Shown piece by piece: positions 57,476 to 64,000 of a stretch of 64,000 nt of DNA (its first letter is position 1; each line of letters begins with the position of its first letter). The notes under the pieces were generated by a model, which did not search any database, was not told the origin of the DNA, and saw only the letters and a list, made by a program, of their open reading frames with translations. Where the stretch lies: contig JAKMXF010000222.1 in NCBI GenBank assembly GCA_024704765.1, positions 682,001 through 746,000 on the forward strand, written 5' to 3'. The position numbers and the translations under genes are program-made. Source of the stretch: Oopsacas minuta. Taxonomy: Eukaryota > Porifera > Hexactinellida > Lyssacinosida > Leucopsacidae.

Positions 57476-57547
57476 AATATTCTTCTAGATAAAAGAATAT
57501 TCTAGATAAAGAATATTCGAGGTAAAGGAAATTCGAGACAGCGAATA
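57476..57547 (+). repeat. Short tandem repeat, GAATATTC units
   Basis: Four to five units of 16-20 bp each start with GAATATTC or GAAATTCG, separated by AGATAAA-type spacers. GAA..TTC blocks resemble heat-shock elements, but no promoter is near. Confidence 0.5.
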
Positions 57548-57774
57548 TAAACAGAATAGTAAACGAGGGGAAAAGTAAAATTAGTAGCATCTGGAGAGGG
57601 AATTGCTAAAAAGTCAAGAAGGACAAGATCCTTAACATGAATATTCACATAGAGATGGTCGTGACTTACTAAATATAAGGCCATGGAGTAGGTTCAGAAA
57701 AATGGACGAGGGATATGTCCCCAGGCCGAGTAATAAACAGGGTGAGTATATATTAGAGAATCGTAGCGTCATTA

Positions 57775-58390
57775 CCCGAATAAATGTATTGCATATTTGC
57801 AGAACAACACATTGTTAGACATAATATGCTTATGTGCCTACTAAGCATGAATTTTTAATTTAAGAATCGCAAAAATTATTGTAAGATCAGGATAGGCAAT
57901 TTGTATTAAATGTTATCATTACTATTACGAATATAAAATAATCATGAATATACTCATAAATGGTTAATTTAAGATTACGTAATAAGCCAAGAGATATCAT
58001 ATCAAAATGTAGTACCAGGGTATGGAAAGTTGGGTGTATACTATAAATGGCTATAGAGACTTCATAATAATTTACGCTATTATCGTGTTATAATTGAATA
58101 TTCCAAAAATCTGTCATTGGAAAATTATGCTAATCTTATACCGGAGATAGAACCATAAATATTGCACACTACATCTCAAAGTTAATATATGAAACTATCT
58201 ATAGATACTTATATACAATATATCATGGATTACAAACTTTTATGAATATTCAATCCAGGGCCTCCTGTAATTAAAGAAGAGCCAACTTTTGCACAAATTT
58301 TAGACATTTTGCATAAAATTATCTAAAGATCATTTCATATATTAACTTTGAGATGAATGTGCAATAATTAAGGTTCAATTTAGTTTCAAA
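57775..58390. repeat. R1-family copy, palindromic
   Basis: The left arm has AATGTATTGCATATTTGCAG; the centre has CCAGGGTATGGAAAGTTGGG. The right arm runs to AAACTTTTATGAATATTC and ATATTAACTTTGAGATGAAT. Both arms are more eroded than at 16515. Confidence 0.5.
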
Positions 58391-58493
58391 ATCAGCATAA
58401 CTTACCAAATAATTGAGTACTAAACACACCTCCAAAAACAAAATTAGAACTTATTTGTTTACTGAAAGGATTGTAAATATATGGAAAAGTTAC

Positions 58494-58524
58494 CTGATGA
58501 AATTATTAGTTTGGATCAATTTCT
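58494..58524 (-). CDS. Candidate small exon, 31 nt
   Basis: This exon has an excellent acceptor (GTTTTTGAACAG) and donor (ATCAG|GTAACT). The only frame without a stop is AG + KLIQTNNFI + AG. That frame continues from 59731 (A+AG) and into 42926 (AG+T, serine). The two-sided phase match supports it despite the short length. Confidence 0.45.
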
Positions 58525-58678
58525 CTGTTCAAAAACAGACTTGAAGCATACTAGAAAGATCCAAAGAGTCTCCTCCACATGTTCTTGTTACAAACCTAAT
58601 GATTTTGGTATTCCATTGCCTTAAGGCATCAACCGAGTTTAGTACTCAAAGAATCGTATGTTTTCAAGCATTTGACTA

Positions 58679-59693
58679 CCGTGGTTTTCAATCTTTTATT
58701 GAATCGCAGAACCTCTAAACCTACAGCGATAGCTCGCAGAACCTTGATTTATAATAATTGTTTTCGCTAGTTTCCTTCAATTATACATTCCACAAATAAA
58801 CAATGGCATCTATACTAATACTTAAAATTATGTAAAAATCTTTCACATTTTACATAATTTTTGGGTTTCAGATGTAATTGAGAGAATAACTTGATATCCA
58901 AGGAAATTTGTAAAGTGGTTGGTATTAAGTATACAATATTGATAACAATTTAATAACAATCTACATATATTTCCGATATCAGAAAAGGGATATCACGAAA
59001 ATTTAATACAATAGAATATACGTTTATGCAGACGTACTTCGGTTAGTAGATACATATATATGATTCAAAGAAGATAAGTCTTAATCGAGTTCCATTATAT
59101 ATACTTGCTAAGCAGATTATAACGTTTAATACAATGGTTCCCATTGGGGTTCTGAGAGATTCATTGGTAGATCGATGTATAGCGTTATTTAAAAGAAATG
59201 ATCTAAAAATACCCACTCATAAAGAATCATCCAGCGCAGAACAGTTTACCCTTACGGAAGAAGAAAATTAACTGAAGTTTTTTCCTCATAAATATTTCCC
59301 GAAAGTCACGCAACCTTGGGTGTGCGGGGTGCACCCAGATAAAGGCCTGTGTGGGTGCGAACTAGGATTTTCTGCTATGAAAACAATAAAATTAATATAC
59401 CAAAGAGAACGACTTCTCTCTATTGAAGAAGAGATGCGAGTATGTCCATCGACAATCAGCCCCAGAATAAAACAGATATTTCACGAGGCGTAAGCTTCTC
59501 ACAGGAAATGTAATAGAATTAATTTAGTAATTGGCACTTAGTGATTACTAAGTATTAGTATAGATGCAATTGTTTATTTGTGGGAAATGTATGATCAAAG
59601 GAAACTACCGAAAACAAATATTCTAAATCAAAGTTCCGCCGCCTATCGCAACAGATGTAGGGATTCAGGGATTCGAAATAGGTTGAAAATCTG
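58679..59693 (+). mobile_element. hAT element remnant, ~1,015 bp, nested
   Basis: The left end CCGTGGTTTTCAATC and right end GGTTGAAAATCTG resemble the CAGTGGTTCTCAACC termini of ZBED5-type hAT elements. The left sub-terminus continues with the typical ..GCAGAACC wording. The flanks TTTGACTA / TTTGTTTA match at 6 of 8. A transposase C-terminus lies at 59222-59493. Confidence 0.65.
59222..59493 (+). pseudogene. ZBED5-type hAT transposase C-terminal remnant
   Basis: Reads SSSAEQFTLTEEE then a stop, and in the next open piece CELGFSAMKTIK, RERLLSIEEEMRVC and ISPRIKQIF before TAA. The LTEEE, C-ELGFSA-IK, R-RL-EEE-RVC, I-PRI order is that of the ZBED5/GTF2IRD2-type hAT C-terminus. The catalytic core is deleted. 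Confidence 0.75.
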
Positions 59694-59730
59694 TTTGTTT
59701 AATGCAAGAAACATACGATTCTTTAAGTAC

Positions 59731-59877
59731 TAGACTCGGTTGATGCCTTAATATTGGACAAAGAGGACAGTCCTTTGAAAAAGGATACATAGCTACCCTG
59801 ATTATAGACAGAGACATATACAGGCACACGGACGTCAAAAGAAAGATTTTCCGCGGCCCATTGATTATTATCAAAGG
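59731..59877 (-). CDS. Candidate exon, 48 codons, whose 3' end lies in an inverted repeat
   Basis: The acceptor is AACTGAG; after 2 bases 48 codons are open, including FDNNQWAAENLSFDVRV and VSVYNQGSYVSFFKGL, a beta-rich reading unlike the repeats. The best donor, TCTA|GTACTT, gives phase 1, and A plus AG of the next exon (58524) makes lysine. The last part of this exon and the donor fall inside the right arm (59708-59751) of a TTAA-ended inverted repeat. The splice site may therefore be supplied by an inserted element. Confidence 0.45.
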
Positions 59878-59959
59878 CTCAGTTTACATATCCATAATCT
59901 ATACTATAAAAACACAATTTAAGCATTGTATATATATATATATATCGGTATGTTCGGAG

Positions 59960-60110
59960 CTTCAGTATTACCAAAGAAAGCCATTAAATGGAATTTGGAT
60001 AGACCATGGAAAATAAAATTAAAATTTCCGAAAAATTAACCTCGAGGTACGTATTGCTGAGTATATCCCGTCGCGTAGTGACGTAGCAAGCGAAGCACGC
60101 TAGTGCAATT
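59960..60110 (-). repeat. R2-family partial copy
   Basis: In reverse orientation it shows GGAATTTGGATAGACCATGG, CGAGGTACGTATTGCTGAGT and the end AGCAAGCGAAGCACGCTAGT. Confidence 0.55.
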
Positions 60111-60199
60111 TTATATAGAAAGAAACAGTGATTTCGGAGAGCGTAGGGCGACAGAATAATCTTTTCAGGCTGACTAGCTGGTGCTTTAATGCTTTGGTA

Positions 60200-61269
60200 G
60201 GCCGTCAAATATGGTAATTTAACATTTTACATTAAAGGGTTATCTGCTGCTTCAACCATACACTATATCGGCCGATTTTTGGAGGGAACACTGGAAATAC
60301 AGTTGTTCCCCAATTTTGGATATTACTCCTCCTATCAAGGGGACTTATAATTTGGTAATAGTGGTGTCGTGTTCTCTAGGCCCAGTGACCACCAAATTTT
60401 CGATGCTACACAGAGATTAGAAAAGGTTGAAATCTACAGGAATGAGTTTAGGTATACTTGATGTTCACACAAGGGCAGGGCCCCTTTATCAATATTTCCA
60501 AGGATGCAAGTTGCAACCGATTAGTTAGATATTTGGTCCAAAAGAAATATAATTGCCGATTTGTTATCGAAATTACTAACCGAAATATAGATTCGGTTAA
60601 GTTAAGCAAAAGGTACCTCAATCAGTATTCACATCGCTCAGTATCCGATAAGGCAAAATTCATGAATAATTTCACGAATATTTGCAAAATTCACTTTAAA
60701 AATCAAAAATCAATGGTGAAAAAAGCCTAATGTGGGACTATTTTGGCTAATTTTCAGTGATGTATATACATATATAATATTTGTTTGCAATCCCCTGTAC
60801 CAAATCTAAGTTTAAAAATCGAATATTTTGTATTCAATAATATTCAGCGTTGAAATTATTGAAACTGCCAAAACAACAACAAAATTTCAGCCAAATAACA
60901 AAAAATTTATTCATATTTGATTTCGAAAGAATATTTCATAAAGTGGAAAACAATGAGAAAAGTAAGATAACAAAATTTTAGAAATTGTTGCCACCGCAAT
61001 GGCCGCTGCAATCGCGGGGTTTCCGAAGCATATTAGTGGAAGCCGCATTTCCTACTCGTTTTATTTTTCTATTTATTTCATGCTCAGACAGTGAAGAATG
61101 TGGGATTTAGATACTTTTTCACAAGTTTATTCTTACTAAATTTTTTTGCAAAGAAATGGTGAGAAATGCCTGTTTCAATTGTACTATTGATCTATGAATG
61201 ATAAAAATGGACGTAACTGTGGAGGCTAATACTCTGGTCACAAATCACCCAGTTTCAAATGTACTTAAC
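60200..61269. other. Intron segment
   Basis: A plus-strand 90-codon frame (60458-60730) has Lys/Asn-rich composition and no recognised motif; I do not accept it as a gene. Nothing else is recognised. Confidence 0.35.
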
Positions 61270-61317
61270 AATATGACACTCGATTTCTACAAACAATTTA
61301 GCCATCAAACTGGCGTT
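61270..61317 (-). CDS. Candidate small exon, 16 codons
   Basis: A strong GCTTCAG acceptor is followed by NASLMAKLFVEIECHI and an ATT|GTTAAG donor. Phase 0 at the start matches the exon before it. An alternative donor 10 bases earlier (GAGT|GTCATA) would give the phase 1 needed by the next exon at 59877. The 3' border is therefore uncertain. Confidence 0.4.
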
Positions 61318-61556
61318 CTGAAGCTTATGTTAGAATACAGGAATAATTATGCCTAGGAAGCCCAATGACGGGAGGGGGTAAATTGAAGATGAATTAAATA
61401 ACAAATGTCACGTAGAATTATGACTATTTCGGCAGGAGGACGTAATTGCCCACTGTGCGGCACGCATGTTTATTACTTCAGTCAATCAAACGAATCCAGA
61501 AAAAATATATTTCATATTGAACCGAAAGATAATTATCGAAGTGAACGTAAAATTAC

Positions 61557-61789
61557 CTTTAATGTTTCATTCATCAACTCATTTGACGTAAACATATAAT
61601 CATCTTCATCTTCTCGATATTCAACGAGTGAGGAAACATTCTCCATTAACATAGATAAATAGCCACTACGGGCAGAACGAAACAAATCTTCTTGCATATT
61701 ATCATATATCTGTCTTTTCAGTGACTTGTCCAATTTGCACCAACTAGCTCCCAAAGGTAGTTGCATCAGTGCCTTTTCCAAAGGTAAAC
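61557..61789 (-). CDS. Candidate exon, 77 codons, helical acidic segment
   Basis: The acceptor is GTTCTAG and the donor ACATTAAAG|GTAATT. After 2 bases, 77 codons stay open, containing LGASWCKLDKSLKRQIYDN, then SGYLSMLMENVSSLVEY and the acidic REDEDDYMF. The charged/hydrophobic pattern fits amphipathic helices. It ends in phase 0 and joins a phase-0 exon at 61317. I do not recognise the family. The unbroken frame continues past the donor to a stop at 61533, so a terminal exon is possible but less likely. Confidence 0.55.
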
Positions 61790-62090
61790 CTAGAACAGTA
61801 TTCAGTTAAGATTTCAGGCTAAATGATAAATATATGTATATGTTGCAGTGTAGTATATTGACTTTGGGTGTTCATACATGTACACAAAAAGATGGCGTAC
61901 ATGCATGTACACTGGTGTATATTCACTCTAAAAAGTGTATCACTTCTTGTAAAGTAATAGTTTATACATTATTGCCAATAACTTATTTGTGGCTTAATTA
62001 ATGTTCAGTAAAGCTCATTAATACCAAAGGCAGCCCCTCAATACTTTTTCAATTATTAAGGAAATAAATGAATACTTGCGAAAAACTTAC

Positions 62091-62128
62091 TGGTATTAAT
62101 TATCAATAACCATGAGTTCAAGTTTCTA
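62091..62128 (-). CDS. Candidate small exon, 38 nt
   Basis: This 38-nt segment has a consensus CCA|GTAAGT donor and an ACAAG acceptor. It reads 12 codons (RNLNSWLLIINT) with one base over at each end. The final A joins the GT that opens the next exon (61789) as a serine codon. The acceptor is weak, and the join to the exon upstream is out of phase as drawn. Confidence 0.35.
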
Positions 62129-62354
62129 CTTGTAGTATAATATTTAAAGAATTAGATATCGTTTTCATTTGGTAGTATACGAAACTTGTTGGAAGGAAAA
62201 ATAATTGTATCAAGTGTTAAGCCCATTTGTTTATCTAAAAGTCATCTGCTATACTAGTAAAGTAGAATCTTTATAACTATAAGTACTAGTGAAAAATTTT
62301 TAGTGCAATAAACAAAGTCAATATTTACATGATGTTTGTAATTTGTTATCGCAT

Positions 62355-62390
62355 CAGTTGGATAGTTATCGCAACATCCAACTGATCTCG
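62355..62390. repeat. 11-bp-arm hairpin
   Basis: ATCAGTTGGAT and its complement ATCCAACTGAT are separated by 12 bases. It lies in an intron between the exons at 62128 and 62456. No function is evident. Confidence 0.5.
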
Positions 62391-62455
62391 TTCTTTAGTA
62401 GAAAGATCCAAACGAGTTTGTGGCTTAGTTAAAATAGAGAGCTAACTCGGACAAC

Positions 62456-62732
62456 CTGGTAGGAGCTTTGGAACTGCATCTCGGTGAAATCTAAACATGG
62501 TACGCTTAATTCTAACTTGGTTCCATTGGGTTGAGGAATAGAAAAGTACTTTTCAACATTTTCACCATGGAAGTGTTTCAGACACACATATATTTTTAAG
62601 GTACTCAATGTTTTCTGGGTGAAGAATGATTTCCTTTCGGCACCAAGTTGAGGTGGTCCTTTAGGCATCTTGAATACAGGTGTAGGTGCGCTTGCGACGT
62701 AAGCAATCGCAACGATATCTCCAGTACGGAAG
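62456..62732 (-). CDS. Candidate exon, 92 codons, beta-rich segment
   Basis: The acceptor is TTTTACCAG; the donor is CAG|GTTGTC. The segment is open for 92 codons beginning FRTGDIVAIAYVAS and includes KIYVCLKHFHGENVEKYF and TKLELSVPCLDF. This is one of the longest coding-looking stretches on this strand. The CLKH and following hydrophobics weakly recall the end of a THAP finger, but the earlier Cys pair is absent, so I do not call THAP. It ends in phase 0, while the next candidate exon needs phase 2. Either a small exon lies between, or a donor a few codons earlier (ATGCA|GTTCC) is used. Confidence 0.5.
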
Positions 62733-62754
62733 CTGGTAAAATTAGCAGTGTTAC

Positions 62755-62870
62755 CGTAGGAGTGTAAATTCCCATGGGAATACCCTTGGGAATGGGAAAC
62801 GATTTCCTAATGATGGGCTTCCCACTTGGGAATTTTTGGGGATCCTGTGAGAAACTAGGAATTCAATGCG
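62755..62870. repeat. GGGAAT-rich repeat fragment
   Basis: ACCGTAGGAGTGTAAATTCC, CATGGGAATACCCTTGGG and ACTTGGGAATTTTTGGGG. Related to the MITE-like unit at 46097-46390. It sits in the intron between the exons at 62732 and 62926. Confidence 0.4.
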
Positions 62871-62925
62871 ATTGCTACACGGGTCTCTGAAATCGTGATC
62901 ACGGTCAAAAGAATACGGATACTAC

Positions 62926-62995
62926 GAAATTTGCAGTGTGATTGTAAAATTGGGTGTCATATCCAAACTAGCCGTAAACTCTTTAGTTCCGATTT
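62926..62995 (-). CDS. Candidate exon of the large minus-strand gene (most upstream seen)
   Basis: The acceptor is a CTGCAG-type site after a T/C-rich run. There are 2 bases, 22 open codons (starting IGTKEFTASLDMTP) and 2 bases before a GTAGTA donor. The trailing TC plus the first C of the next exon (62732) makes a serine codon, so the frame carries on. The sequence alternates polar and hydrophobic residues like a beta-sandwich strand pair. Function is unknown. Confidence 0.45.
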
Positions 62996-63159
62996 CTGCA
63001 GTTTGAATTTGAAACCATTCATCATAACGAGATAGTATTTGTACTCAAGAATTGAATTGTATACGGTAATAGGATGTGGTTTTAGTCATTATTTGCGACA
63101 AGAGATATTTATTAACCAATTATCACTCTAATTCATGCCAATATGATAATATTTGAGGT

Positions 63160-63730
63160 CAATACGAACAATACACGAAAGTATTTGAACACCTAAATAT
63201 AGATCAAGATTGTCTTTGGCCAAATGTTTCATGTACAATCTGTAAACTTTATTTGACCATGGTTGCGAGTAGCGATGCCCCTCAGAAACAGCCAATTCGA
63301 TTTAATTGGCCCAATCTCTTGCATCAAACGCGTTCAACATGTGCTCCTAGTAATCAATGCACAATGTGTGAGGAAATGATTAGATTTGGAAGACGTTCTC
63401 TTGCAAAATCTGAAATCCACATGCAAAACCAGGGGGCCGATGATAAATACTCCAGCAAAGGTTGTTAAACATTGTAGCAAATGCTTGAGCGAAATTTCGC
63501 AAGGTATATCGCATCAATGCACTAAAAGGTTTCTGATTGACAATACCCACCAGCATTTATATATATCACAGAAATGCACTCGATCAGTATACTTTCATAA
63601 CATGTTAAAACGTTTTCAAGAAAGAGACAACATTGCATTAAGTATCCAACTCCCACGACAAGAAGGGAGTTATCCTCCAATTGGCAGCGCTTCAAACTCT
63701 ACACATTTTCACACCTCAATCAGAATCTAG
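63160..63730 (+). pseudogene. Cys-rich zinc-binding ORF, frameshifted, probably transposon-derived
   Basis: Two overlapping frames form one protein reading. The first has VSCTICKLYLTMV and TCAPSNQCTMCEEM; a shift near 63440 leads to HCSKCLSEISQGISHQCTKR. The CxxC pairs spaced through it suggest zinc-binding modules. Short residual readings (TREMS-like, DSGIRCPT) continue to about 63850. I have a vague memory of such Cys-pattern ORFs as repetitive hypothetical proteins in invertebrates, but I cannot name a family. No TIRs were located, and the element may run past the window edge. Confidence 0.45.
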
Positions 63731-63849
63731 GAAGCAACGAATTGGGTTCGGCAAGATCATGCAACTTAAATCAACTCGTGAAATGTCGAATTATCAATTT
63801 TAAAAGGTGTCTTCAGTTTTGCGAGACTCTGGAATTCGTTGTCCGACAA

Positions 63850-64000
63850 TGGAATAGTAATTTGAGAAGAAGAAATAATTATGTATCGATAAGAATCTAG
63901 CCATTGTATTTAACATATGGATGTCAAATGCAATGGCTAGATTCAATATTCCAGAGTTGCATTTGATGTTAGGAGTGGGACAAAAGTTGTATGCCATACT
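63850..64000. other. Right edge, no feature recognised
   Basis: It may contain the tail of the Cys-rich element. The minus-strand 65-codon frame here has no recognisable motif. Confidence 0.3.

Larger units (their letters stand above)
58621..59751. mobile_element. TTAA-flanked inverted-repeat element (piggyBac-like MITE) split by a hAT
   Basis: TTAAGGCATCAACCGAGT and further bases to 58664 are mirrored at 59708-59751, with TTAA at both outer ends. TTAA targets are the hallmark of piggyBac. The inner bases also pair (AAGCATTTGAC / GCATTAAAC), so before the hAT inserted this was a palindrome of about 110 bp. The right arm coincides with the 3' end of a host candidate exon. An inverted duplication of that exon end is therefore an alternative reading. 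Confidence 0.5.
3527..62995 (-). other. Large multi-exon host gene, unidentified (span of recognised exons)
   Basis: This span joins 19 candidate minus-strand coding segments (62926-62995 down to 3527-3786), each listed separately. Each segment is open, bounded by AG upstream and GT downstream on the minus strand, and helix- or strand-like in composition rather than repeat-like. At 14 of 17 joins of the main chain the leftover bases of one exon complete a codon with the next. The exceptions are 62456->62128, 61270->59877 and 14070->12357, where an alternative donor or a missed exon is needed. The first exon is not found, so the gene probably starts beyond 63 kb. The product exceeds 700 residues: an early beta-rich part, a long helical middle and a basic Pro/Arg-rich tail. 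I recognise no family. Introns of up to about 15 kb hold most of the transposons. One gene rather than two is an inference from the phase chain. Confidence 0.6.

Noticed and set aside
60458-60730. 90-codon plus-strand frame
   Set aside because: Lys/Asn-rich composition, no motif and no promoter or splice context; AT-rich chance frame is more likely.
62429-62668. THAP zinc finger in the exon at 62.5 kb
   Set aside because: Only a CxxH-like half motif is present; the N-terminal CxxC pair and the AVPTIF-type end are missing.

Overview
Intron-rich, AT-rich eukaryotic DNA, most likely from an invertebrate animal. The clues are a Notum/pectin-acetylesterase-type gene, spliced coding exons with GT..AG borders, and a dense mix of animal-type DNA transposons (hAT, Tc1/mariner, MULE, TTAA-flanked, Ginger/KRBA2-like). 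I could not fix the phylum. I saw no bacterial operon features, rRNA, tRNA or CRISPR array.

Host genes. (1) A large minus-strand gene appears to fill most of the window. Nineteen short open segments with splice-like borders run from about 63.0 kb down to a stop codon at 3.53 kb. At 14 of the 17 exon-exon joins in the main chain the codon phases match without adjustment. This forms a protein of more than 700 residues that I do not recognise; its introns carry almost all the transposons. The 5' end lies beyond or near the right edge. (2) An uninterrupted plus-strand gene at 18.3-19.5 kb encodes a secreted Notum-like alpha/beta hydrolase with an intact Ser-Asp-His triad. It sits inside an 8-kb intron of gene 1, on the opposite strand.

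Mobile DNA by region. 0.9-2.3 kb: two elements with 7-8 bp target duplications. 9.8-12.2 kb: a TIR element, a 318-bp hAT MITE with a perfect 8-bp duplication, and a TA-flanked MITE. 14.5-17.7 kb: a GATC-rich hAT-like MITE, tandem repeats, an ~0.85-kb palindromic repeat and a 236-bp TA MITE. 20.2-21.2 kb: a hAT remnant. 27.6-31.0 kb: a 3.4-kb hAT element with a perfect 8-bp duplication, itself invaded by a 916-bp near-perfect palindrome with Tc1-like ends. 31.9 and 40.2 kb: two sister hAT MITEs. 33.9-34.3 kb: another hAT MITE. 36.1-39.6 kb: a MULE relic, a ZMYM1-type hAT relic and a Ginger/KRBA2-like internal-deletion element. 50.1-51.4 kb: a dead mariner. 55.2-55.5 kb: a hAT fragment retaining its dimerisation domain. 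58.6-59.8 kb: a hAT inside a TTAA-flanked inverted repeat that overlaps a host exon. Two high-copy families of unknown class, called R1 (palindromic) and R2 (ends in a GCGCTTCGCTTGCTAGGT-like motif), are scattered throughout.

Most long open frames in this sequence are inside repeats and are not genes. The exon calls are read by eye from splice motifs and frame, without RNA or homology searches.
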